Shown piece after piece: positions 1 to 10,564 of a stretch of DNA of 64,000 bases. A program made the translations under genes and the position numbers. The stretch's first letter is position 1. Each line of letters begins with the position of its first letter. This DNA comes from Dasypus novemcinctus (lineage: Eukaryota > Chordata > Mammalia > Cingulata > Dasypodidae): assembly GCF_030445035.2 (NCBI RefSeq), contig NC_080673.1:155802216-155866215 (forward strand). Reading direction: 5' to 3'. Below the pieces are notes generated by a model. That model was not told where the DNA came from. It worked only from the letters and a program-made list of their open reading frames with translations, and made no database searches.

Positions 1-189
1 TCATTAGCATAAGGTACTCTTCTTTGGCATCCTATAGCTGCACAAGATTTGACAATAACTTTAGGGTATTTCTAAGATAAATTCCCATTACAACAAGCTT
101 TGGGACATACAAATTCTTAGTGCTAGTAGAATACTGTTTTGATAAGTAAGCTGTTAGAAATTACATTGAGTTGACAAGAGCCCTCCAGG

Positions 190-303
190 AGGGCAGAGGT
201 TTGTATTTGTTTTTTCATTGCTGAATCCCCAGCACCTAAATACAGTGCCTTGGTCATACATAACTATTGAATAAATCAAAATCACTGAACGAATGGATGA
301 ATC
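190..303 (+). repeat. L2 LINE 3' end fragment
   Basis: The sequence follows the typical L2 tail: 'ccccagcacct', then 'acagtgcctt', then 'ttgaataaat' and 'gaatggatga'. It is an old, diverged fragment in SPATA18 non-coding sequence. The name is by recognition of the tail. Confidence 0.6.
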
Positions 304-1580
304 ACCACTGCTTCCCATCTACTTTCTGATTGAATTAATCAATGAGAATATAACTACATGTATTCATGATAATTAGATTTTACGAATAAAATCCTTCTTA
401 TAAGTTCCTTTCACTCACACCTTTTGCTTTTCCAAGTTCTTCCTTTTAAGCTATTATTGTCATTTTGTTTAGGAGTTTAGGCTTGGGCAAATATTGTTTG
501 TAAACTTAATGAGAAAGAATAAGGACGTTAAAAGGCAATTGCTATTTGATGCTGGAACATAAGAATATTAGCTATTCACTCTCCCTACTTTCCAAACTCA
601 ACTGTAATCTACTGGAATAGACAGTCTACAGTAAGAGTTTTCTTAGGAGAGAGTGATTATTGTAGGGACAAGAAGTATGTTTTATGAGATCATTTATTGT
701 AGACCATGTGTGGTTGTAAGATTGTGATAGTATTCACTGCAATGGGATTTTTAACATACAGAAACCTTTTTACTTCTTTTAAAAAAATAAATTACTCCCC
801 TTCTCTACAATATGTGCAAAAAGTGTTTCCCTATTCTCCAATTCAAAGAAAACAGCAACTGAGAGTAACCAAATGGCAACTCTGCCTCACCTAAGATGCT
901 TCACTTCAAAAGTTACTCAACTTTTTCTGGGAATTATAGTGGTGAAAACTACATAATGTGAACTAACCAGAATATCAAAGCACCAGTGCCACCAGTTCTA
1001 TCACCCAATGGTTAACCCCCCAAGACACACAAACACACCCTTACCTACCTAAAACTCCATTTTGAAGGCAGTCAACTACTGAATCTAAGCACTCGTTCCA
1101 AACCTTCTACAATCAATGTACATAGGAAGCAAACTTCCAAAACTGATTGGCTCATCTCTCCCCTCCCCCTCTGCCCTCTTTTTCTCTATCCTTCCCTTCC
1201 ACACATATACAAAGAAGAGAAAAACAGGGCACATTCATAGTTCCCAAAATGGAAAACTGTTAGTAAAAATTTGGCAAACTTTCCTGGAAGTTAATTATTT
1301 TTAAATGCTTAGAATTTAAAGGTGAATTCAAAGGGCTTTGTTCTTATAATAGTGCAAGCTTTCTAAAAATGGAGAAGATAAATACTACTACTTCATCTCA
1401 TAAATGAAGAAACAAAGGCAAAGAAATTACTGCCAGGAAATTATGAAGAATCATGGAAGAACCCTAGCAACAAATCTGTCCTTTCCGAGGCAGGCTCCTA
1501 TATCCCACATTTCCTCTCCTTTGTATGAGATAGAATCGACCGACTGAAATTCTTCTACAGAATCTCTGGGTTTATAAATG
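304..1580. other. Non-coding SPATA18 sequence without recognised feature
   Basis: This is AT-rich sequence downstream (in gene direction) of the last visible SPATA18 exon. I looked on the minus strand for the arginine/serine-rich C-terminal exon of SPATA18 and did not find it, so this is probably intron. The short open frames here have no recognisable homology. Confidence 0.5.
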
Positions 1581-1639
1581 TTCTCGAACTTGTGAAGCAA
1601 ACACTTGGGATGAATTTTCACTATGCAAGGCCACCGTAC

Positions 1640-1763
1640 AAAAGCCCCTCTCTTGGTGACAGCTTCGCCTTTCATGATGACGCAGTCGTTCTCCATGAGA
1701 GCAGGCCACACGTGATAAAAGACCAAGGGAGCAGTGAAGTCAGAGTCATAGCTGCGGCGGTAC
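1640..1763 (-). CDS. SPATA18: SPATA18 coding exon 10 (Mieap domain, last exon visible)
   Basis: The exon encodes 41 complete residues from YRRSYDSDF to KRGAF, part of the conserved C-terminal Mieap domain. The acceptor is 'gaaacag|gtacc', and its first base completes a codon begun in exon 9 (phase 2). The proposed donor is ttt|gtacgg at 1639-1638, placed because similarity to the known protein stops after GAF; this is a weak donor. If it is not used, the frame runs on for about 62 more codons to a stop at 1451-1453, giving a different C-terminus with no resemblance to the known protein. The real C-terminal exon(s) should be left of the window. Confidence 0.85.
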
Positions 1764-2279
1764 CTGTTTCCAACATACAAAGGAACAAGAAAGGGACATT
1801 TAGCAATTAGGTGGCTTTGCTGTGGAGGGAATCAGTCATACATTTTCATTTTCTATCTAGATAAATATGGGTCCTGATTGTGTTATTCAGGAAATGGCTG
1901 TGAGCACTTAGAGGAAGAACCTGAGATAACTAAAACCCAATATGAACAAGTCCTGCCAGGTTAATCTTGTTCCTTCTCTTTTCAGGATTACAAGAGTTGC
2001 AACAGAGGGAAATGCTAGAGACACAGACTCTCAGAAAGTGCCTTAAGACTTCTATGAGATTTCTCATGATATCTTTACGGACAAACAGAAATACAGGTGG
2101 ATTGGAAACAGGTTAGATGACAATATTGAAAGGGGGAAGGCAGGTCACTGATCACTGAGAACCTGAAGGAAGGTGCTAAGTCAAAATTTATCAATGACTG
2201 TATGAAATAAAGAAAAGAAGCTCAAAGGCCAAAAAAAAAACAAAAAAAAAACCCACTAACATCAGAAATAGGCTGGGAT

Positions 2280-2454
2280 GGAGCAGATGTGGCTCAAGCA
2301 ATTGGGCGCCTGCCTCTCTTATGGGAGGTCCCGGGTTTGGTTCCTGGTACCTCCTAAAGAAGATGAGCAAACAACAAGCAGACAAGGGAGCCATCTCAGA
2401 GTGTGTGGGTGGGGGGAGGGGGAGGGATAAAAATAATCAACAACAACCAAAAAA
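2280..2454 (+). mobile_element. tRNA-derived DAS-type SINE
   Basis: The element has a tRNA-like head (B-box-like 'ggtttggttcctgg') followed by a SINE body with 'gcaaacaacaagcagac' and an A-rich tail. A perfect 13-bp target duplication, aataggctgggat, flanks it at 2267-2279 and 2455-2467. It lies in intron 9 of SPATA18, antisense to the gene. Confidence 0.85.
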
Positions 2455-2467
2455 AATAGGCTGGGAT

Positions 2468-3490
2468 AATAAGCTGAATCTAATAAGATAAAATATAATG
2501 TGGATATGTATGAGGTCATGCAGTTGAATCTAAAACTCAATTTACCTGCACAAATAGAGGTTTGGGTGATTATGTGAAATTATAATAGCAAGTTTTGAAC
2601 TCAAAATGAGTTAACAATGTTATAGGTCTGGAAAATAGATAAATAAAAATCTACAAATTAGCTGAATTAGTAGAGAGTAAGAATAAAAAGGAGTTTATCT
2701 CCTAAGCAGGTCAGTTCAAACTAAGGGCCTAGATTTAGTTCTGAACACTTTCTAAAAAGAGATATTCAGAAGAGCACAGCACATAAGCCAAGGAAGTGGA
2801 GTCATTAGTCCAGAAGTCTCAAACCCCTTTCTTATGGGGAAAAAAAGTAGGAGCCATGAGGCCAGAAGGAGAATTTAAGTAACTTCCTTTCAAACGTGTG
2901 AAAGGTAGCCAGGATAAGAGGGATTAAATTTGTTCTGTGAAGTCCTAGAAGTAGGACCAAATTAAATCATTGGGAATTTCAATTTCAGTGCCACATCCAT
3001 CCAGGATTACAGGTCGTAGAATGCCCAAGAGGAAGCAAGTTCCTTCTGTAAGAGCATATATGCAAGAGCTACTGGTCATCTGCCAGTGATCTCCCTCCCT
3101 AGGTCCCTTAACTTCTGTGAAAGGTACAGATTCCATAACACTAAAATGTTTGAATATTTCTGAATGGGTACTTTGAAACTCTAAAAGAGAAAAGAATAAA
3201 GGAAGAGATTTGAAGATAATATACTCTGGAAGGGAATCAAAAAGACCCAGCCAGAATATAATGTTCTGATATTTAGCTCTTCCATGAATGGACGCATGTT
3301 GGGAACAGTAATCTGAAAGAAGCTAGAAATAGGGCAATGACAAAAAATATATAATGTGATAAGGCAACTGGAAACACTATCCTTGCTGTGATTTGCATAT
3401 GCAAAAGAAGGGTGTATAGTTTCCATCATCAATAGCTTGTGGGGATCCTGGGTCGCCACCAACCTGTAACTCTACAGTCTAAACAAAGAT
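2468..3490. other. Intron 9 sequence without recognised feature
   Basis: AT-rich intron sequence. No conserved frame, RNA gene or confidently named repeat was seen. Short open frames look accidental. Confidence 0.5.
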
Positions 3491-3496
3491 CCAGAG

Positions 3497-3740
3497 CTAA
3501 CATTTCCTGAGTGCTCACTATATGCCAGGAAGCATTATAAAAGTGCTTTCTCTGAAGTATCTCATCTAACTGTCTACAGCCCTAGGATGTAGGTACTATC
3601 ATTTTCCCCATTTGTAAGAGAAGAAACTAAGACCAAGAAAAATTAAATAATATGTTCAAGATTATACAGCTAGTCAGTAGTAGAGCCAGGAGTTGAACTT
3701 AGGCATCTTGATGCCACAGTGTTTCTTAACCACTAACTTG
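3497..3740 (-). repeat. MIR SINE
   Basis: In plus reading it follows the reverse MIR consensus: 'gagtgctcactatatgccagg', a 'tcccc attt..' segment, then 'acagctagtcagtag' and 'gagccaggagttgaac'. It is strongly diverged. Confidence 0.7.
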
Positions 3741-3894
3741 GCATCTTCCAAGATGATCTCGTTATAGCATAGGATCTCATGAAATTCTCAAAAAAAAGTT
3801 TAAAATTAATATAGCTTCCTCTAATTTATAAGGGAGATATTCACCATGTAAAAATTTGATAGAAACCAATGGTCCTCAATAGGATAGGATAATC

Positions 3895-4080
3895 TAGAGT
3901 AGGAGTTCTCATAATCAGTGAGCATAAGGAACACCTGCATGTATGTTAAATTGTAGTTTCCTGAACCCCAGCCCACACCAACTGCATAAAATATCCTGGA
4001 GTGTGGTCCAGTAATCTGTGTTTTTAAGGAAGGCCATAAGTAGTCCTGATGCAGGTGATCCACCCAACATTTATTTGGAA
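3895..4080 (+). repeat. MER5-like hAT-Charlie MITE
   Basis: The segment has the 'gttctcataatcagtg...cacctg' start and the 'accccagcccacacc' middle of MER5A-like elements, ending in 'gcaggtgatcc'. It is old and decayed. Confidence 0.5.
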
Positions 4081-4412
4081 AAACCCACCCTAGATAATGC
4101 AATAAAAAACAATAAAAGGTATATATGCATTTGTATTTATATGGCACCTTTCTTTTAAAATGTTTCAGACAAGCTCCCCAAAGGCCAATATGGAAATTGT
4201 GATATTGCCTCTGAATCACATTTGATCAAGAAGGAAAGTGTCCTTGGAAGAGGGCTCTGCCCTGCAATGTAGAGAAGTATTAGGCAGGACCTGGAAACCC
4301 AGTAATGTCTGTTGATTTCCCCACCCAGAGTTCTTTAGCCGCCTGTTCCCAGGAAAGATGCAAGACAGTTTATTTGTAAGGAATCCCTAGCTTCCACTCC
4401 TGTGTCTCTTAC

Positions 4413-4588
4413 TTGCAATCATTAAAAATTTCTCCATCGGCCCCAAAAGCAATATCTAGGGGTGGTTCTAAAGTCTGCATTGCAAAAGCAATGCAACATA
4501 TCTCCTGAATGAAGTCAGTGAGGAGGCAAAAGTCAACTTCGGGAGGGAACGAAATCTTGGGGTTGACATTCATAGCTCGGATCACGTC
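4413..4588 (-). CDS. SPATA18: SPATA18 coding exon 9 (Mieap domain)
   Basis: The exon encodes [20 protein letters not shown] and continues through a [11 protein letters not shown] segment to EIFNDC, strongly matching the known Mieap C-terminal domain. The acceptor is 'tttttcag|gacgtg' and the donor 'gcaa|gtaaga' is near consensus. Length is 176 nt, entering at phase 0 and leaving at phase 2. There are no stops or frameshifts. No clear mechanism can be read from this exon alone; the domain is part of a protein that acts in mitochondrial quality control. Confidence 0.93.
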
Positions 4589-4936
4589 CTGAAAAACAAA
4601 AAGATGGCATCACCTTGTTACCAACTTGTGACAAGAAACTCTGACTTATTAAGGGCCAAGTCATTGATGGGAGGAGGGAAAGAGCATGGGGGTGAGCCTC
4701 AGTTAAACCAGAAAAGAACTGCATGTGCTAAAAGGAGAAAGTATTTATCACCCATTAATAGGGAAGGCAGAAAGATGACAGAAATCACATACGAATGGCC
4801 AAAAAGAGCCTCCCAAAAACTAAGTAAAAAACCTTCAGGTTTCTTATTTATTTATGTTCTTTATTTTTCTCTTCCCAGCAAGTATACAATGTGCTAGTAC
4901 AGAACTCTGACTTGTTCATAATCTATAATAACAACA

Positions 4937-5195
4937 ATAATGGCTCACTTTTATTGAGTATTTACTATGTATCAAGTTTTGGGCTAAACAAATTACATCT
5001 CAGTTAATCCTCTTAATAATTCTTTGGATAATGATCATTGTTGCTTCCATTTAAAGATGAGAAGACTAAAGCACAGAGAGGCTAAGTAAATGCGCCAGGT
5101 CACATAGCTAGTATGTGGCAAAGCCAGGATCAAATCCATACCCATGTTTCCCAGAGCCTATGCTCTTAAGCACTAAGATATGCTATTTCTCTGTT
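4937..5195 (-). repeat. MIR SINE
   Basis: The plus reading shows the reverse MIR series: 'ttattgagtatttactatgt', 'agatgagaagactaaagc', 'cagagaggctaagtaaat' and 'cacatagctagtatgtggca'. Confidence 0.8.
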
Positions 5196-5407
5196 TTAAA
5201 GGCCCATCTACGGAATAATAGAACTATCAGTAATGACTGTTGTTGCAAAGTTAATTGGAGGCTGTTCATATCTGCTCTTCGATATGTAGAAGCAATGCTA
5301 AACACTGGATGGATTTCTGAGTTATTAGTATCTACTGTAATTATCCACTGTTATTACTATGCACAGCATCAGCGAACCAGTCCCCATATGAGGCCCACAG
5401 CACTTAC

Positions 5408-5566
5408 GTTAACACTGCTTTGGGCATCATACAGATCAAGATGACAAACGATATAGTCCGCAACAGTATCCTCAAAGTTATCGGACCCCGCGAAAGACGG
5501 TGTCAGCGATTTCCTCACACGGATCTTGAAGTGTCTGAATGCCATTTTAGCTACATGGAATGCCTC
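5408..5566 (-). CDS. SPATA18: SPATA18 coding exon 8 (Mieap domain)
   Basis: The exon is 159 nt (53 codons, phase 0 at both ends). It starts [15 protein letters not shown] and ends [13 protein letters not shown]. The acceptor is 'tctgtgcag|gaggc' and the donor is 'gttaac|gtaagt', both strong. Similarity to the known Mieap C-terminal domain is very high and the frame is clean. It follows the 2.5-kb intron that carries the large cytosine-free minisatellite. Confidence 0.95.
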
Positions 5567-6030
5567 CTGCACAGAAGAATACAGCAAGTTTATTTGGCAG
5601 GAAGAGGAGGATAAAGAGTTCCAAAGCAAGGAATTAGAAAAAAATGCCTGCCAGAAATTCAACATCTTATTGGTCTTCTGGTAACTAAATGCTGTTGGCC
5701 CAAAGTATTTTAATCTGGGAAAAAATACATCTCTAAATTTCCAAAAGGACATAAATACATGTTTGTCTAGCCATATTCCCTAATTTCTGTTAATCCTGAG
5801 TGTAGAGAGCCAGAGGTTCAAGTGCTATGTTTTTGCTATGAATCCACACCAATATCATGTTATTGTTAAAGAATGAAAAAGCTGTTAATTTAGTGTCTCT
5901 ATTTTAAGTCAATACATATCAAGAGTCCAGGCATATGTTAATTCAACAAATGTTTATTGAATGCCTGTTATGTAGTAGGCATTGGAAAAACAATGTTATA
6001 CAAGAAAGACATGGAACCCTAGCCTTACAG

Positions 6031-6128
6031 GACTTTTTTTTTTTTTTTTTCAGGAGGTACCACGAATTGAACCTATAACCTTGTGCATGGGAAGCAGGTG
6101 CTCAACCAATGAGCTATTTCCACTCCCC
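6031..6128 (-). mobile_element. Short tRNA-derived SINE, copy 1 of 3
   Basis: Read on the minus strand, this is a tRNA-like head ('ggttgagcacctgcttccc'... 'ggttcaattcgtgg', 'tacctcctg') followed by a long A tail (poly-T on plus). It is the first of three similar elements in the same orientation. Confidence 0.75.
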
Positions 6129-6138
6129 AGTGAGAAGT

Positions 6139-6237
6139 GGTTTTTTCATTTGTTTGTTTTTAGGAGGTACCGGGGATGGAACCTGGGATCTCATATATGG
6201 GAAGCAGATACTCAACTACTTGAACTATTCCCCCTTA
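6139..6237 (-). mobile_element. Short tRNA-derived SINE, copy 2 of 3
   Basis: Same element type as the preceding copy: T-rich start on plus, then 'aggaggtaccggggatgg', then the tRNA head in reverse. It is diverged from its neighbours. Confidence 0.7.
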
Positions 6238-6265
6238 CAGAGCTTTAACTAACTCAAAAAGTGAT

Positions 6266-6358
6266 CTTTTTATTTTTCAGGAGGTACCAGGGATTGAACC
6301 AGGGACCTTGTACATTTGAAACAGGTACTCAACCATTAAGCCATACTCACTCTACTCA
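6266..6358 (-). mobile_element. Short tRNA-derived SINE, copy 3 of 3
   Basis: The plus reading runs 'tttttatttttcaggaggta', 'ccagggattgaacc', then 'aggtactcaaccattaagcc'. It is the same family and orientation as the two copies to its left. Confidence 0.7.
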
Positions 6359-6383
6359 GTAAGTGATTCTTAATTATATAAAT

Positions 6384-6582
6384 CAGGGGTTGGCAAACTT
6401 CTTTTGTAAAGAGCCAGATAGTAAATCTTTTGGGCTTTGAAAGCCACATACAGTCTGTTACATATCCTTTAAAAAAAAAAAAAAAAAAAACAACCCTTTG
6501 AAAATGTAAAACTATTCTTACATTCTTAGCATTCAGGTAGTAGAAAAACAGGCCAGGGCCCAGGCAGTAATTTGCAACCCCT
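6384..6582. mobile_element. hAT-Charlie MITE with inverted ends
   Basis: It starts 'caggggttggcaaac' and ends with the inverted form 'gcaacccctg'. The internal segment 'gtaaagagccagatagtaaa' is typical of a common mammalian Charlie-derived MITE. The flanks atataaat and atataaga match at 6 of 8 positions, fitting an 8-bp target duplication. An A19 run sits inside. Confidence 0.75.
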
Positions 6583-7095
6583 GATATAAGATAAAATTTA
6601 TAAATAATGGCATACCAGTAGATTCTGATAATTCTGTACTCATACCATTTTTTAAAATACTTAACTATTGTCATAATGGTGTCTTTGCACTTCAATATGG
6701 TACCCATAGAACATATTTGCTTTGAAATGTAATAATTATACACATGACACATGCATTTTTAAAAAAATTTTGCCATACTCAAGTAGCTGCTATCTTAGTA
6801 GTGTTAGTAATTGCCATTAATTAAATAAACAGAAGAGTTAACACAATGACAATCTTCTCATTTTTCTGAGAACTGACAGAAGTTCTCAGAAACTTCTGAT
6901 GGCCATGAACAATAATATATCCAGTGGGTGTGCATATTCCCAAATCAGACAGAAGATACAGTCCAACTCTACTTAGTTAAAGCCCTTTTGAGATAGTCCT
7001 GAATTTGTGGATACTTCTTCAACAAATTTCTGGCCAATCTAAGTATTAAGATATAGAAATAGCTATTCATTGTGAAAACGTTTCACCCAATATCC

Positions 7096-7987
7096 TTGTG
7101 TGAGATGAGGTGAGGTAAGGTGAGATGAGGTGAGGTGGGGTGAGGTGAGGTGAGGTGAGATGAGGAGTGAGGTGAGGTGAGGAGGTGAGGTGAGGTGGGG
7201 TGAGGTGAGGTGAGGAGGTGAGGTGAGGTGGTGAGGTGGTGAGGTGAGGTGGTGAGGAGGTGAAGAGGTGAGGTGAGGTGGGGTGAGGTGAGGAGGTGAG
7301 GTGAGGAGGTGAGGTGAGGTGAGGAGGTGAGGTGAGGAGGTGAGGTGAGGTGGGGTGAGGTGGTGAGGTGAGGTGGTGAGGTGAGGTGGTGAGGAGGTGA
7401 GGTGAGATGAGGTGAGGTGAGGTGGGGTGAGGTGAGGTGAGATGAGGAGGTGAGGTAAGGTGAGGTGAGGAGGTGAGGTGAGGTGGGGTGAGGAGGTGAG
7501 GTGGGGTGAGGTGAGGTGAGGTGAGATGAGGAGGTGAGGTGAGGTGAGGTGAGGTGAGGAGGTGAGGTGAGGTGAGGTGAGGAGGGGAGGTGAGGTGAGG
7601 TGGGGTGAGGAGGTGAGGTGAGGAGGTGAGGTGAGGTGAGGAGGTGAGGTGAGGAGGTGAGGTGAGGAGGTGAGGTGAGGTGGGGTGAGGAGGTGAGGTG
7701 AGGTGGTGAGGTGAGGTGGTGAAGAGGTGAGGTGAGGAGGTGAGGTGAGGTGAGGTGGGGTGAGGTGAGGTGAGGTGAGGGGAAGTGAGGTGAGGAGGTG
7801 AGGTGAGGTGGGGTGAGGAGGTGAGGTGGGGTGAGGTGAGGTGAGATGAGGAGGTGAGGTGAGGAGGTGAGGTGAGGTGAGGTGGGGTGAGGAGGTGAGG
7901 TGGGTTGAGGAGGTGAGGTGAGGTGAGGTGAGGTGAGGTGAGGAGGTGAGGTGAGAATGAAGGAGAGAGGGAAGGGAGGGAGGGAGG
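7096..7987. repeat. GGTGA-type minisatellite, cytosine-free on plus strand
   Basis: The tract is 892 nt of irregular GGTGA/GAGGT pentamers with GAGGA, GGGGT and GAGAT variants, ending in a GGGAGG-rich purine run. The plus strand has no C between 7095 and 7988. Two minus-strand frames (about 310 codons each) stay open only because the pentamer lacks stop triplets; they are not genes. The tract begins 110 bp downstream of the SPATA18 exon 7 donor, so the pre-mRNA there is G-free and rich in CTCAC units. Confidence 0.97.
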
Positions 7988-8098
7988 CAGCAGAGGAGAG
8001 GCATCCCCCCATGCAGTTATCAGGATCTCCCAGTCCTTTCAGGCTGTACCGTCCTGAAGCCCCCGAACCTCAGAGGTCCCGGCCGCCCCGCCGCGTAC

Positions 8099-8345
8099 CA
8101 CGGTGGCGATGTAGATGATTCGCTGCACCGTCTCAGCCTTGTCGATGCAGCGCCGCAGCAGGCACTGCGCATCCAGGCGCGCCTGGGAATAGGCGTCGCT
8201 GAACCGGGACAGGAGGGCAGCCTTGCGCGCCACGCTGGACAGTTTGGAGCGATTGGGGGATGGAGTCCTGACCTTGGCAACCGTGGTGCTGGGGCTGGCA
8301 GACCGGGTGTGAGACGGAGGGCTAGGAGACCGGCTCCTGGTGGAC
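8099..8345 (-). CDS. SPATA18: SPATA18 coding exon 7 (RS-rich linker and start of C-terminal domain)
   Basis: The exon is 247 nt, entering at phase 2 and leaving at phase 0. It begins with an arginine/serine/proline-rich stretch ([19 protein letters not shown]), then [12 protein letters not shown], then the conserved [20 protein letters not shown] and [20 protein letters not shown] segments. The acceptor is 'taccttcag|gtcc' and the donor is 'accgtg|gtacgc'. It is locally GC-rich (many CpGs), unlike the flanking introns. RS-type linkers of this kind are known phosphorylation-prone regions; no particular kinase site is claimed. Confidence 0.95.
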
Positions 8346-8594
8346 CTGAAGGTAAGCAAGAATCAGCCCGGGCAGTGCTTGGTGAGCTCTGTTCTGGTTC
8401 TTCTCTCTGTGAATCTCCAGAGCTGCACCGAAGGCAGGAGCCCCTACACACGGTGTCCGCAGCGGCCCCCAGGACCTGCCCGAGGCCTGTAAGAAGGCAC
8501 TCTTGTCTCCCGGGGCCTCAAATATCACCGTCGCCCTGTGTTTGCAGAATGAGCTAGAGTTTATAAAGCATGGCCCCTCCTTCAACATCTCAGT

Positions 8595-8715
8595 GCATGC
8601 TTTAAGTAACCCTGTGAGGCCAGGATTGATTGCCGGCCATTTTAAAGATGAGGAACCTGGAGCCCATAAAAGTTAACAGCCTGTCCTCAGAATAGTACAA
8701 CTAGCAAGAGCTGGA
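8595..8715 (-). repeat. MIR SINE fragment
   Basis: The plus reading shows 'attttaaagatgaggaacc' and 'acaactagcaagagctgg', the reverse MIR core. Confidence 0.6.
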
Positions 8716-8719
8716 ATTA

Positions 8720-9960
8720 CAGGAGAAGTCAGAATTTCTGGTTTCTTGCCCTGACCTTGGCCTCATAAGAGGGGTAACAGGGCACACAAGCCTCATGGTA
8801 TAAAATGGAATGAACACTGATTGGCCAATGAAAAAGAAGATCTGTGTTCCCATCCCAGCTCCACCTTGTCCTATCAGTGGGACCTGTGCAATCATGTCCC
8901 CTCTCCAGAGAACTCAGGTTTCACCTATACAGTATTTGTCCTGACTATCTTGGGGGATCTGGGGTTTCAGGTGGAGGGAGATTGGGCAGACCAGGTGAGC
9001 TAATCCATGTGAAAGCACTTGGTTAATCGTAAAACAGTACCATGAAAGCATATTGCCACCAAGAACAGTGATCAAACTTGCTAGCCCCCAAAAACTGGGC
9101 TCCCGAAAAGAGATATTTCATAGAAGAAACTATAGGGCAAAATTAGATTGCACTGCATGCAGTGGGCTGATAAACTGAATCCTAAAGGAAAAATAAAAAG
9201 CCCTAATTTGTAGCGTTTGCCCATTTCCATGGTGCAAATACTCCCACCATGGCTTACTACACATTGACTTCACATTGCATTGAAATAGCTCTTGGGAGCC
9301 AGTGCCAGCTGGCAGCAGCACTGCACTGAATAATTCCTCAAAATGTAAGGTTAAGGTGATATTTAGGGGCCTGGGGCACAGGCGGGGAGCGGCTCTGGTA
9401 GCCTGAATCAGGGCATGTTGGAGGTGGCGGGTGCATGTGTGTGTATGGGGGGTGGGGGTGGAGGGAGAGTGTTAGAGAAAACGGGAGAAATGGAGGGACT
9501 CCAGGATAGACTTTGTCCTCATGAAACACTGTCTTAATAGCCTCTTAATGGCTGGCCATCAGGGGAAAGGGATTCACAAGAACATGTACCTACATGCTCC
9601 ATCAAACAAAGTGAGATATAAGAAAGAAATACCCTGGAGTAGTATGGACAGTTGGTCACCCCTGGAGAGAGCGCCCCTAGGCCTCAGAGAAGTGGACTCT
9701 CGGAATATAGCACTTTCTTTCAACATATTACCACCACTTGCATTATAGGCCCACTCAATTCTGGGTTCAAGCCAAAGAGTTTTCCTTCAGCATTTCTCTC
9801 AGATTCATTCCTTTAGCTTCAGTGTCAGGCCAGAATTAATTAGTACCTAAGTTATTTGTTACTCCAAGAGATGTCATCTTCCTCTGAAATGGCCTAATTA
9901 GAAAAAACATCCTTCCCTAACTCAGAGTCCCATGTTGAGATTTTAGTTCAAGGTGTCATT
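8720..9960. other. Intron 6 sequence, mostly unassigned
   Basis: A MIR-like fragment may lie near 8800-8900 ('cccagctccacct'). There is a G-rich patch at 9420-9465. Otherwise nothing was recognised. Immediately after it, 9965-10013 is an imperfect CAC/CCA triplet run. Confidence 0.45.
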
Positions 9961-10093
9961 TTACTCCCAACACCCACCACCACCACCACCACCAACCCCG
10001 CCACCACCCCCAAGGCAGGCTTTTACCACTAACGCAACCAAATAAGGCAGCAAAAGGAGCTTAAATGGAAAGATTTGCGAGAGTCTGTCGGAC

Positions 10094-10282
10094 CTTCCTT
10101 GGAGGGCAGATTTTTCAGCAGACAGAACAGCGATTTCGTCCTTCAGCGTTCGGAGCTGTTTCTCATAGCCAGACATCACTTCTGTGCGGTCACTGGCCCG
10201 CTTCTCCGAGCTCCGCTGCTCTGACCTGGGGTGGTCTGTGCTCCTGTGGCGGGCTTCCTCCTGGGCTTGGAGAGATTTAAGC
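10094..10282 (-). CDS. SPATA18: SPATA18 coding exon 6 (coiled-coil region)
   Basis: The exon is 189 nt, with phase 2 at both ends. It encodes LKSLQAQEEARHR, a polar charged middle, then SGYEKQLRTLKDEIAVLSA and EKSALQG. Heptad-like spacing of leucines supports a coiled coil, as known for Mieap. The acceptor 'ccctgttcag|gctt' is good. The donor aag|gtccga at 10093-10092 is weak but is the only position that keeps the frame into exon 7. Confidence 0.92.
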
Positions 10283-10564
10283 CTGAACAGGGAGGGAGAG
10301 GCAGGGAGGGGGGAAAGTAACAAGCAACAATTAGCATGCTCAACACCAGAAGCTACTCTACCTAGCATGCCAATATTGAATTTAAAAACTCTGATGGAAA
10401 TACCTATGAACAAATACAATAAGCACACAGCAGGCTTGCCAGGGAGCAGGGTGCTGCGTCTGTGGCTTGCATGGAAAAAGGTTGCTGTAGAAAAAGGATA
10501 CTCACGCAGATACTCCAGCAAAAGCAGAGTGGGCGTAGAGTTAGACTATTCCGTGTTGGACTGA

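Noticed and set aside
7063-8012. Two overlapping minus-strand open frames of about 310 codons rich in Ser/Pro/His/Leu/Thr
   Set aside because: They exist only because the pentamer repeat has no stop triplets; sequence is pure minisatellite with no coding signature.
8020-8451. 143-codon minus-strand frame over SPATA18 exon 7
   Set aside because: Out-of-phase shadow of exon 7 in GC-rich sequence.
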